From: Lentisphaeria bacterium
Lineage (GTDB): Bacteria > Verrucomicrobiota > Lentisphaeria > Victivallales > UBA1829
Assembly: GCA_003526375.1 (NCBI GenBank)
Contig: DPDG01000006.1
Coordinates: forward strand, 62,001-126,000
Reading direction: 5' to 3'
DNA: 64,000 bases
Shown: positions 49,913 through 58,900 of the stretch, piece by piece
How positions within the stretch are numbered: position 1 is the stretch's first letter
Layout: the number at the start of each line of letters is the position of its first letter
The notes under the pieces: model-generated
Database searches by the model: none
Told to the model about the DNA's origin: nothing
The model's input: the letters and a program-made list of their open reading frames with translations, nothing else
Position numbers and translations under genes: made by a program

Positions 49913-50938
49913 TCATTGATAGTATAGAACCGGCTGGATCAGGTCTTTCGTGATCCGCTGTCCCTCACAGCTTGTATTTCTCAACATCCGTTTTACAGCC
50001 AATACGGGAATACTTTGTTCAAAATAGGCGGCAATGCCTCCGGGCACGGTGGAAAACGGACGTATCACATTGACGTTGTCCACAATTACGGCGAGTCTCA
50101 GGTCCCGCCGATAGCCCATTTGCCACAGACAGCCCAATATCGCGTCGAATTCGCCCGACTCCAGCAGAATGCCGTCGAGATCGGGATGCTCACGCAGGAA
50201 ATCCGTAAGGTATATTCTGATGCCGGACTGCCCTGACCACAATACCGGAACCGAAGCCGGCTTCAGCCCGTGTGATTTCGCCGCTTTCATGAAACCTCTG
50301 TGAATTTCGAGCGCCGGCAGATAGGTCGGGCCGCCGTTGACCAATGCGGTCCGGGCGCATCCCTGTTCAAGCAGAGCATGATGACAGAGCTCTGCCGCTG
50401 TGCGCATGTCATAGCTCACTGTGGAGAATACATCCGGGTAAGGGTTGGAGCCGATCACCATGACCGGCAGTCCCAGGCTTTTCAGGAAATCCCGCCATTT
50501 GACATCCAGCCAGCCGGTCACGAAGATTCCCAGGCATTCTGCCGCCGCTTCGGCGATCTCAACGGAGGGAGAGACTGCCGAATGGTAAAGAAGCCGGATG
50601 TGCTCTTTTTTCAGCTGGAACTCCACCTCCTGCACCATGGTGTCCAGAAAGATGTTTTCCCCGTATTCCGTTTTGTAGATCTTGAGATAGAGAATCCGCC
50701 CGAGCTCCGGTATCTGCGCAATGCTCTGCTTGAGGTAGGTTCCCATGCGCGGGCGGCGTTCAATGATGTTCTCCTCCTCCAGTTCATGCATGGCGCGGCG
50801 GACGGTAATCAGGCTCAGTTCAAAATTTTCCACAAGGTCCCGCTCCGGCGGCAGACGGTCTCCAATCTTGAGATGCTGATCCGCGATCAGTTGGAAGATT
50901 CTCATTTTTGCCTGATTGTATTTCAGAATACTGTTCAT
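49913..50938 (-). CDS. AraR-type GntR/LacI regulator of cassette B
   Basis: A 341-residue regulator with an N-terminal GntR winged helix (KIGDRLPPERDLVENFELSL, then TVRRAMHELEEEN) and a LacI/GalR-like effector domain (about 75-335), where GSNPYPDVFSTV and ALVNGGPTYLPAL are ligand-lobe strands. It leads the operon of pseudopilin, small secreted protein, two DUF4838 proteins, GH13 and GH89-like enzymes. Two near-identical 22-base palindromes in its promoter region suggest autoregulation with derepression by a breakdown product. Confidence 0.86.
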   Translation of the reverse strand: MNSILKYNQAKMRIFQLIADQHLKIGDRLPPERDLVENFELSLITVRRAMHELEEENIIERRPRMGTYLKQSIAQIPELGRILYLKIYKTEYGENIFLDTMVQEVEFQLKKEHIRLLYHSAVSPSVEIAEAAAECLGIFVTGWLDVKWRDFLKSLGLPVMVIGSNPYPDVFSTVSYDMRTAAELCHHALLEQGCARTALVNGGPTYLPALEIHRGFMKAAKSHGLKPASVPVLWSGQSGIRIYLTDFLREHPDLDGILLESGEFDAILGCLWQMGYRRDLRLAVIVDNVNVIRPFSTVPGGIAAYFEQSIPVLAVKRMLRNTSCEGQRITKDLIQPVLYYQ

Positions 50939-50953
50939 GGAGCCCTCTTTTTG

Positions 50954-50975
50954 CTGCTATTGTAAATGATAGCAG
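50954..50975. promoter_or_regulatory. Operator O2 in the cassette B leader
   Basis: CTGCTAT at 50954-50960 and ATAGCAG at 50969-50975, a perfect seven-base dyad spanning 22 bases, in the leader downstream of the promoter. Same half-sites and length as O1 at 51004-51025; the starts are 50 bases apart. Confidence 0.75.
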
Positions 50976-51003
50976 AAGTGCTGAAAAATAATTTTTCTCC
51001 GAC

Positions 51004-51025
51004 CTGCTACTATTATTATAAGCAG
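51004..51025. promoter_or_regulatory. Operator O1 over the cassette B -10 box
   Basis: CTGCT at 51004-51008 and AGCAG at 51021-51025 flank a T/A-rich centre; 22 bases long, like O2. It covers the whole -10 box, so a bound regulator would block RNA polymerase. Confidence 0.7.
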
Positions 51026-51042
51026 AACTTCGTTTTTGTCAA
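51015..51042 (-). promoter_or_regulatory. Consensus sigma-70 promoter of cassette B
   Basis: Reading leftwards, perfect TTGACA (complement of 51037-51042), a 16-base spacer and perfect TATAAT (complement of 51015-51020). Confidence 0.85.
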
Positions 51043-51111
51043 GGGGGCGATTCTGAAAAAATCGGAAAAAAGTATGGAAGAAAAACGCCGCCGGAGAATA
51101 AGGCTGTGCGG

Positions 51112-51149
51112 AAAAACAGAATATTTTGTAAAATAAAATATTCTGCTTT
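51112..51149 (-). terminator. Terminator at the end of cassette C
   Basis: An 11-base-pair A/T-rich stem (CAGAATATTTT at 51117-51127 with AAAATATTCTG at 51135-51145), seven-base loop, followed leftwards by TTTTT (complement of 51112-51116). On the other strand it is followed by CTTTTCTC, so it may work both ways. Confidence 0.7.
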
Positions 51150-51157
51150 TCTCAAGT

Positions 51158-51213
51158 CAAGGGCTTTCCCCTTGCCGCGGTCCGGCGGCGGACCACTGGT
51201 CGCGCGGACCGCG
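51158..51213. other. Overlapping alternative hairpins
   Basis: CGCGGTCCG (51176-51184) can pair with CGGACC at 51189-51194 to give a tight hairpin, or with CGGACCGCG at 51205-51213 to give a longer one. A third hairpin, CAAGGG-CTTTC-CCCTTG, is at 51158-51174. They lie in the 3' region of the deacetylase gene, before its terminator. Confidence 0.5.
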
Positions 51214-51249
51214 AAATCCCGAATGCCTTACTGTTTGCGGTGGGACAGT

Positions 51250-51915
51250 TTATTTTACAAGATCAATGACATCCACCCAGACGACATCCGGGTCGGCGTC
51301 AAGGCGTTTCAGTTTTTCCTCTGTTTCCTGCCAGAGTTTTTTCTCATCCATCATTTCATAGCTGTGACCCCAGAAATAGAAGACGCCCGTTTCTTTCGCT
51401 TTCTCGAAAATCGTCCAGAAATCGGGATTCAGGAAGTGACAGGAGGAATGAAGCGCCATGGTGTCCTCGCATGGGATCACGGCATCCGTGTTCTGCGTCG
51501 TGCGCCCGTAGGCGAATCCCGCTTCATGCATCCGCTTCATGGTTTCGGGGGTATAGCGTCCGCAGGGCCATGCGAAACCGCGGCATTCCCGCTGAAATCT
51601 GTCTTCCAGATAGCTGCGGGCGTCAATCGCGTCCGCCATGAATTCGTCATCGGGAACCTGTCCCGCGTTTTTGTGATGCATGGTGTGCGAGGCGACCTGA
51701 AAGCCTTCATACACATCGGTCAGTTCGTCCAGCGAGAGTTTGCCCGCGTCATAAATCCCCTTGAACTTGTAAGTTCCGTCCACCTTTCGACGGGACTTCT
51801 CATGCAGAGCCGGGTTCAGATTGAAGGTTGCCTTCGCATTGTATTTGCGGAGAAGTTCGACGAGGCGCAGATCGTTCAATACGCCGTCGTCCCAGCATTG
51901 AGCCACTTTTACCAT
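51250..51915 (-). CDS. NodB-type polysaccharide deacetylase
   Basis: A 221-residue carbohydrate esterase 4 protein. It starts MVKVAQCWDDGV, with the Asp-Asp of motif 1, followed by the ASHTMHHKN metal motif (two His), the GFAWPCGRYTPE motif 3 region, and a late WGHSYEM with the catalytic-site His. No signal peptide. Last gene of cassette C, 58 bases after the aldo/keto reductase gene. Probably removes N- or O-acetyl groups from oligosaccharides taken into the cell; the substrate is inferred from context only. Confidence 0.82.
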   Translation of the reverse strand: MVKVAQCWDDGVLNDLRLVELLRKYNAKATFNLNPALHEKSRRKVDGTYKFKGIYDAGKLSLDELTDVYEGFQVASHTMHHKNAGQVPDDEFMADAIDARSYLEDRFQRECRGFAWPCGRYTPETMKRMHEAGFAYGRTTQNTDAVIPCEDTMALHSSCHFLNPDFWTIFEKAKETGVFYFWGHSYEMMDEKKLWQETEEKLKRLDADPDVVWVDVIDLVK

Positions 51916-51973
51916 TTTTCAATACTCCTGTTTCATTTGATAATCAATATGGATTTCAGAGAGGGTGCTCCCG

Positions 51974-52963
51974 TCATTTTTTCAGAACCTGTTCGATTCG
52001 TTCCAGCTCCTCTCCGGTGAAATCCAGGTGATTCCCGATTCCGGCGAGTTCGACGATCTGCTCTGGACGGCTTGCGCCGATCAGAGCGGAGGTGACGCCT
52101 TTCAACCGCAGAATCCAGGCGATTGCCATTTGCGCGAGAGACTGTCCCCGATCATGTGCGATTTCATTCAGCGCCGTGAGCTTTGCGACAAGTTCCGGTG
52201 TGATGCTGGTTTCTTTGAGGAAGTGATTGCGTGTCGCACGCGACCCTGCGGGGATGCCGTGAAGGTACTTGTCGGTCAGAAGCCCCTGTGCAAGCGGAGA
52301 GAAGATGATCGAACCGATTCCCGCCTCTTCCAGCCAGGGGAACATGCCCATTTCCTCATAACGGCGGTTCAGCATATTGTAATTGATCTGATGGATCAGA
52401 CACGGCACTTTCATCTCTTTGAGCATTGCCGCCGCCTGCTGTGCGCGTTCCAGCGGGTAGTTCGAGATTCCCGCGTAAAGCGCCTTGCCGGAACGGACGA
52501 TATCCGCGAGCGCCGTCATGGATTCCTCAAGAGGCGTTTTCTCGTCGGGACGGTGGTGGTAGAAGATGTCCACATATTCCACGCCGAGACGCTTCAGGCT
52601 CTGGTTGCAGCTTGCGATCAGATTTTTGCGCGAACCCCATTCGCCGTAGGGACCCCGCCACATGAGATAACCCGCCTTGGTGGAGATGATGAGCTCGTCG
52701 CGATAGAGACGCAGTCCGTTTTTGAGGATGCGCCCGAAATTCGTTTCTGCGGAACCCGGTTCGGGTCCGTAGTTGTTGGCGAGATCGAAATGAGTGATGC
52801 CGAGATCGAAAGCCGTATGCGCCATTCTCTGCGCGTTGTCGAAGTCGTCGACGCTTCCGAAGTTGTGCCACAGCCCGAGCGAGAGCAGGGGCAGTTCGAT
52901 GCCGCTGCTGCCGCATCTGCGGTAAGTCATTGCGTCATAGCGTGTTTCATTTGCCTGATACAT
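51974..52963 (-). CDS. Aldo/keto reductase (YghZ-like)
   Basis: A 329-residue NADPH-dependent aldo/keto reductase of the YghZ/GPR branch (L-glyceraldehyde-3-phosphate reductase type). The catalytic tetrad is visible: Asp and Tyr in FDLANNYGPEPG, Lys in IISTKAGYLM, His in YVDIFYHHRPDE. The RKNLIASCNQSLKRLGVEYVD segment and C-terminal ALIGASRPEQI for NADP binding fit. Start at 52963 follows AAAGGGAAC; upstream codons to 53101 are not supported. Cytoplasmic. Likely handles a sugar or aldehyde released by cassette C enzymes. Confidence 0.87.
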   Translation of the reverse strand: MYQANETRYDAMTYRRCGSSGIELPLLSLGLWHNFGSVDDFDNAQRMAHTAFDLGITHFDLANNYGPEPGSAETNFGRILKNGLRLYRDELIISTKAGYLMWRGPYGEWGSRKNLIASCNQSLKRLGVEYVDIFYHHRPDEKTPLEESMTALADIVRSGKALYAGISNYPLERAQQAAAMLKEMKVPCLIHQINYNMLNRRYEEMGMFPWLEEAGIGSIIFSPLAQGLLTDKYLHGIPAGSRATRNHFLKETSITPELVAKLTALNEIAHDRGQSLAQMAIAWILRLKGVTSALIGASRPEQIVELAGIGNHLDFTGEELERIEQVLKK

Positions 52964-53050
52964 GGTGTTCCCTTTGAATTTCAAATTGGAGATTGTTGTT
53001 TCCGGTAATGTAGGGGATGGAAAAGAAGTTTTCAAGAGCGGGGATACAGA

Positions 53051-53081
53051 AAATCCCGCGGAACTGACTCCCGCGGGATTT
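53051..53081. terminator. Hairpin between GH106-like and reductase genes
   Basis: An 11-base-pair stem (AAATCCCGCGG at 53051-53061 with CCGCGGGATTT at 53071-53081), nine-base loop. Only a short T-run follows leftwards, so it probably acts as a partial terminator or 3' stabiliser inside cassette C. A possible extra promoter (TTGAAA, 17 bases, TACATT) follows before the reductase start. Confidence 0.5.
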
Positions 53082-53158
53082 CTGAATCGCGTATCGTTCA
53101 AAGATTTTGATCCGGTTTCGCAATCTTTTTGTTGTCGAGGAACGCGCCTGCCGGTGTG

Positions 53159-55960
53159 TTACCGCTTTCTGCGGAGCGTTACCGGACCGAGCAGACCGGA
53201 TGCCAGATCCGCAAGGCGATCCCGGTTGCCGGGACCGTTGCAGACCGTGATCCTGAGTTCATGGGCGCCTTGTTTCAGGAAACCGGTTTCCGCGACATAC
53301 GGCGGGGCGATCAGTACTGCAACGGAAACTTCATCCAGAAATACTTCCGCAAGGTCTTCGACTCTGCCGAGATCCAGCAGATAGGAGCCGTCGTCCGGAA
53401 TATTCAGAACCGCACGGTATTCCGCACTGCCGGAATAGGTGCCGTATCCGCAGGCGGACCACGGATACAGAGGGGAACATTGTATTTTCCCGTCGAAACT
53501 TTCCAGATACGGCAGCGTTTTCCCCGCATGGCGGAACTCCGCTTTGAACCGTCCGTAGAGATAGGGCATTTCCGACATGGCGCAGTTTCCGCCGCTCAGG
53601 ATGAATTGGATGCGGTTGAGTGTGGGAGTCGATCCTGTAAGCAGGGCGTGCGTGATATCCGCGCTTCTGTTGCGGCAGTCGTATTCCTGTGACGGTTGGA
53701 AGCCATGGATTTCCGTGCCGTTGACAAAACAGCGCCGGTTGCCGCTGAATGTGCTTTCTTCAAGCACAAGACGCACCGGACGCTTTTCCCCGGTATAGAG
53801 GAATGCCGATTCCACTGTCGTCTCCTGAAGTTGCGAAAAATCGGGAATTTCCCGTTCCAGAAGCCGGAATTCACTCCTGGCGCCGTTTGCAGTCCGGCAG
53901 GACCAGCAGTTCAGCGGGACATGGTTTTCATGGAATTCAATTTCCCAGTCGCGGACTTCCGTGACCGGTTCCGTATTGCTGAGCGGATCTGCCGACGGTT
54001 CGCCGGTAAAGAGCGTCCCCCCCGAAGGCGGAAGCCAGACCGGAGCGCCGTCGAGAGCGCCGGAAAAGGGGCGTTCCGCGCGGTTGAACAGAAAGGAAAT
54101 CTTTTTCCCGTCGATTTCACGCTGCTGAATCAGAATATCCTGCTTCCCGTTGCCTGTGAGGACGGGTCCGGAAAGTTCATCCGGATAATTTGCGCAACGG
54201 TACGTTTCCGCATTGTCCCAGTGGGAAAGGGCGTTTTCCGGACTGGAGCCGAGAAGCTTTGGAACGGTTCCGGCAAGCATCAGTTTTCCCCCTGCGGCCG
54301 CATAACGTTCCAGACATTCCGCCGTGGCTTTTTCCATGAACTCTGTGTCGGGCAGCAGGAAACAGGGGTATTTCCGCACGAACTCCTGCGGGTTGCCGTC
54401 GAAGAGTTCCCGGAGTGTGATCTCGTCGATGAAATCGAAATCCTTCTGATGCGAAAGCAGATTTTCCACAAAGCGCTGAATGGAGGATTCGAGTCCGCCG
54501 TTGCCGCCGGGATTTGCGTGACAGTAGAAACTTGCCGAGGTGTAGAGCACCGCCGTCTTGCAGAGATGAGTGCCGGAGGAGAGGATTTTGCACAATTCCC
54601 TCGTCCGGTTCAGGAGTTCCGGCATCCAGCGCCATTCCGTGTGCTGGTAGAACAGCGATGGTGGAACCTCGTCCTTGCGTGCGCCGTCGAAGGAGTAGCT
54701 GAGCCCGTGAATGTTGAAATAGGTGATTCCGAGCGCCATCTGGTAGTCCAGATGAAACCGCAGGTCGCGCAGCGAGACTTCATTGCCGAGTACCGCCAGA
54801 GCATCGCTTCCCGCCTGTTCCTTCCCGAAGAGATGCGCGGCGGACGATACCACTTTGAGACCGGTATGATAGGCGCATGCGTCCGGCCACGCGGCGCCCG
54901 CTCCGAGCGGATCTGTGCAGGGAATGTCGAGATATTTGCAGGAGCGCAGTTCATCGGGCCACATGAAACTGTTGCAGACGGAAAGATATTCGGTCCGGCT
55001 GAGATGACCGATGCTCCTGATGTGATGGCTGCGGCACCATTCCTGCGTCTGTTCCAGATAGTGCGTGCAGACGAGACGGTGCTGAGTCATGCGGTAACAG
55101 TGACGGATGAACGGTGACTGTTCATTGATATCGACCGCGAGATGAGGCAGATACGGGGTAAGCTCGAACCCGTGCTGTGCGGCGAATTCCTGCTCGAAAG
55201 CATCGGTCCATGGGAAGACGCCGTCCACGGAGGGTTCATCCATGAACGAAGCGTCGAACAGCTCGTCGAATGTCTCCTGACCATACCTCCGCAGATATTC
55301 CCCGTGCGTGGTCTCAAGGAAAAGCCGTGTCATCTCCGGTTTCATCAGATCGGTATTATGCCCCCCGGACGGGAAACGGCAGACCTGGACGGCAACGATT
55401 TTACAGTCGTCTTCCGCTTGCCAGTCGAGGGCAAAACGCCGTGCGTCCCAGACGGCGCGCCAGTGCGGCATGTTGATTTTGTTTTCAAGGGAATAGGCGC
55501 AGTGCCGGAGAGCGCGTTGAATGCACTCCGTTTTGAGGGTGCCGCAATATTCTGTGATATCGAGAATGTTTTTTCCGCATACCGCGAAACACCGGTATAT
55601 GCTTGCCGGCGTTTCAAAGACCTTGCGGACATGTTCTCCTTTCCGCGCGTCAAACTGCGTGAATTCAAGGTGCTGTGCTCCGAGTTCGGGATGTTCCCAG
55701 AGGATCCGGTTTCCCGCCACGGGTGAGGGGTAGCAGTCCTCATCCCAGATTGCGAATTTGATTCCGGCATTCCGGCACTCCTCAAGGATGACGCTGACTG
55801 CATCCCACCACCCTTTGGAGAGATACGGCGTCATAAGCCCCTGCCGCGCATGGGCATAGATGCATTCATATCCGCCTGCGGCGAGTTCACGGACCTGCTT
55901 TCGCAGTTCATCTTCTTTCAGGTGATGATTCAGAAAATATTGACATGCCAGATGGATCAT
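53159..55960 (-). CDS. GH106-like glycoside hydrolase
   Basis: A 933-residue protein with no signal peptide. It resembles family GH106 alpha-L-rhamnosidase-like enzymes: an N-terminal TIM barrel opening with YFLNHHLKEDELRKQVRELAAGGYECIYAHARQGLMTPYLS (as ELAAGGYECIYAHARQG), with AIWDEDCYPSPVAGNR, a FMDEPSVDGVFPWT segment (acidic residues likely catalytic), and GITYFNIHGLSYSFDG. The C terminus (~830-933) is the galactose-binding-like domain (YSGSAEYRAVLNIP and LDLGRVEDLAEVFL) that closes GH2/GH106 enzymes. It starts 30 bases after the 1335-residue protein. The target sugar (rhamnose or related) is inferred from the family and not certain. Confidence 0.7.
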   Translation of the reverse strand: MIHLACQYFLNHHLKEDELRKQVRELAAGGYECIYAHARQGLMTPYLSKGWWDAVSVILEECRNAGIKFAIWDEDCYPSPVAGNRILWEHPELGAQHLEFTQFDARKGEHVRKVFETPASIYRCFAVCGKNILDITEYCGTLKTECIQRALRHCAYSLENKINMPHWRAVWDARRFALDWQAEDDCKIVAVQVCRFPSGGHNTDLMKPEMTRLFLETTHGEYLRRYGQETFDELFDASFMDEPSVDGVFPWTDAFEQEFAAQHGFELTPYLPHLAVDINEQSPFIRHCYRMTQHRLVCTHYLEQTQEWCRSHHIRSIGHLSRTEYLSVCNSFMWPDELRSCKYLDIPCTDPLGAGAAWPDACAYHTGLKVVSSAAHLFGKEQAGSDALAVLGNEVSLRDLRFHLDYQMALGITYFNIHGLSYSFDGARKDEVPPSLFYQHTEWRWMPELLNRTRELCKILSSGTHLCKTAVLYTSASFYCHANPGGNGGLESSIQRFVENLLSHQKDFDFIDEITLRELFDGNPQEFVRKYPCFLLPDTEFMEKATAECLERYAAAGGKLMLAGTVPKLLGSSPENALSHWDNAETYRCANYPDELSGPVLTGNGKQDILIQQREIDGKKISFLFNRAERPFSGALDGAPVWLPPSGGTLFTGEPSADPLSNTEPVTEVRDWEIEFHENHVPLNCWSCRTANGARSEFRLLEREIPDFSQLQETTVESAFLYTGEKRPVRLVLEESTFSGNRRCFVNGTEIHGFQPSQEYDCRNRSADITHALLTGSTPTLNRIQFILSGGNCAMSEMPYLYGRFKAEFRHAGKTLPYLESFDGKIQCSPLYPWSACGYGTYSGSAEYRAVLNIPDDGSYLLDLGRVEDLAEVFLDEVSVAVLIAPPYVAETGFLKQGAHELRITVCNGPGNRDRLADLASGLLGPVTLRRKR

Positions 55961-55990
55961 GATATTGTTTTGTCCTTTTAGTCATATGAT

Positions 55991-58900
55991 TCACTTGTTC
56001 AGTTTTTTCAATAAATCTTCCGCGTCATTTCCGTAGTAGAAAATCCACGAAGAATGAAGCGGAGCTTCAAAAGTGAACATATTCACATTTTTTGCTATGA
56101 GTTTTCTGTTCATCACATCCAGCACATCGGTTTTCTTCGGTAGACGGATAGTTTTTTTACCAGGAAAACGGGCGTGAAGTGTAAACAATGCGGAATTTGC
56201 TTCCATCGGGTCTGAGTTTTCCGAGTAGATATGCACCCCGGACTGTCTGGCAAGTTCCGTCAGAAACGGGACATCAAACTGATACGCTCCGCAGAAAATC
56301 GAACGTGCTTTTCCGGTTTTTGTTTCGGCATAGCCGGCAGTTCCATCCTCATAGACGCCCAGTACCTTGATACTGGTGTTTTTCTTCACAGAGAACATGG
56401 GCTTGATCCGGGTCGTTGTTGTTCCCATCCAGCGTCCGTCAGCCAGTTTTACTGCGGGCATTAGCGGTTCACTCGCCTTGACGAAATCAAAGCCGGTAAG
56501 AATCTTCATATTTTCCACGGAATTTTTATTTTCGCAAGTATATCCCGGCGCATACACCCAGAACAGAGTGCAGTCCCGTTTTTTCAGTTCATTGACTGCG
56601 GCAAGGAATTTTGCGTCATACTTGAAACTGTTCACAAACACATACAGTTTGTAATTCCCTGGATGATCTGCAAGATCTTCTGCCAGCAGATAGTCCGTCG
56701 GAACACCGGCACGGGCGAAGCGGGTGAGATTGTAGCAGTAACTTTCACCCGCCTGAACTATGGTACCCACATGAATCTGCCGGACTGTGCCGTCACCTTT
56801 GTATGCCTGAATTTTACCAGTGCCGGAGCCCTGTGACAGAATCGGCATGGATTTAATAATATCCTCGCTGAAAACAATGGCAGTCTGTGCGTCACGCTTT
56901 ACCGCCTTGACACTACAATGCTCTCCGGTTTTGCGGAGAATGGCGATATCCTCTACCATCTCCGGGAAGTCGAAGTCGGTACCGTTGCCGAGGGGAAAGT
57001 AGCACAAGGGTTGTCTCCGACACAGGGCGATTCCCATATTCCGGCGCATGACCGCAAGAGTGGCGGCTTTGTTCAAGGTCTGATAGTTGTTCAGACTGGT
57101 GGCGATGTAACGACCGTTGTGAGTACGGGTGTCGTCCTCGATAACCGGTATGATATTGTTTGCCGCCATGGAAGCAAAGGGTTTCATATCGCCGCAGGTA
57201 TCGCCGAGATTGCGGACACTGTAAGCCTGAGGTGACATGAGAAAATCAACAGATCTCGAGTCAATCAGTTTTTTCAATGCATAATGCGCCCGCATCTGTG
57301 AAGATCCGGTGGAGTGCAAGGTAACGGTGTAGCCGTAATATGAGCCAACTACCTTCTGATTTTTGAGCTCCGCTTTGGCGGTTTTGCAAAGTTCCGCAAG
57401 CATATCTGCCACGGCTGTGGAGTAGTAATCGTTGTAGGCGATGGCGGACAGGTGCTTGGACGGCTCCCAGAGAATTTCGTTGTTGTCAAGGCTTTTGCGC
57501 TCTTCAAGAGTGGGAATATGGAAGTCCTTCAGTGCCGGATAATTCTGTTGAGCAAATTTTTTGAACGCTTTCTGTGCGGCGGGGGAGAAATCGAGGATAC
57601 GTCCCCTTACCGGGGACCAGCCAAGCCACTCGGCAGTGTGTCCGCCGGAAATACGGTAGCCGATAATACGGTTGGCATAGGGACTTTTTTCCAGATAGCG
57701 GATCGCGTTTATCACCTGCTGACGCATGGCTTCCAAAGCCTTTTCCGAGCCGAAGGAGTAATTCTCGCGTCCTCCGTCTTTGTTTACCATGCCTTTGTCG
57801 TCCAAACAAATTTCATTGGGATTTCTCTCCACCCAGTCCTGCGGAGGACGAACGGGAATGTCCCAGAGAAAATAGGCATCTTTGGCATTGCGGCGGTGTC
57901 CTTCTGCAAAACGGTCAAAGACACTGAAGTCATTTTTGTTCTCCTCCGGCCACCAGCCATTACCGGGATTCACGGTAATCAGATTCAGCGGTGCCTGACC
58001 GAAGGGTATATAGACATAATGGGGATATCCCCATACCGGATAGAAAGGCTTGCCGTCAATGGCAAAGGAGGGAGAGCCGTTCAGATCAATAACAGAGGTT
58101 TTCGGATTTTTGGTATAATTGGGAATGGAGGCGGCACGGGTGAAATGAAATCCGGTCTCCGGGAATCCGCCGTTGCGTACATGAAGAGCACCGGATTTGA
58201 TTCGGGCACGGAATTTATTGGAGTTGAGATAAAGGGGGAGAGTGTAATCAAGCTGGATTTTCCAGCGGTTTTTCTCCATTTTGACCATATTTCCGGCAGT
58301 CAGGGGCAGAGTTTCGCTCCAGCAGAGCTTATCGCGGTCAAAAAGTTCCATGGTAATGCCGAAGGGCTGATCCGGCATTTTTCCCTCAAATTCGTAGTTC
58401 AGTCTGACGGTATTTCCTGCCACAGCATTTTTCGGCGTGGCAGAGGCTTGGATAAATTTCTGAGGACGTGTATAATCCTTGTAAATCAGCTTTACCCCGG
58501 TCCACGGAGGAGCGGGCGGTCCGGCCTGTTCCAGAACCGCAGTCCATCCGGAGTCGTCAAAGCCGTTTTTGTTCCAGCCTTTGGGAGCATTTACATGGGA
58601 TTTGAAATTCTTATCCGTATCTATGCGGAGAGTGGTGCCGTCATCGAAAAGGATAAGCAGTTCACCTAGCACGCCTCCGGCACTTACCGAATTATGGTAA
58701 CGGAATGCCAGAGTATTTGTCCCCTGCTGTATGCAGTCTGAGACCTCGGCAACCTCGGTAATCCGCCAGTTGCCTGAGCGGGAAACCTCCGTGCCGTTCA
58801 CATAAACCTGCGCCTCGTCATCTGCGGTGTACTGGAGCCATGCCAGAACCGGCTTTGCCTTGCACTGAAATTCACGGCGCAGAAAGAATATCTTGTGTTT

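Larger units (their letters stand above)
50939..51249. other. 311-base regulatory region of cassette B
   Basis: No gene seen. It holds the cassette B promoter and its two palindromic operators (50954-51042), a terminator-like hairpin (51112-51149) and a cluster of G/C hairpins (51158-51213), the last two belonging to the 3' end of the cassette C operon. Confidence 0.75.

Noticed and set aside
57452..58669. 405-codon open frame opposite the giant glycosidase
   Set aside because: No domain recognised and fully contained in a good coding gene on the other strand.
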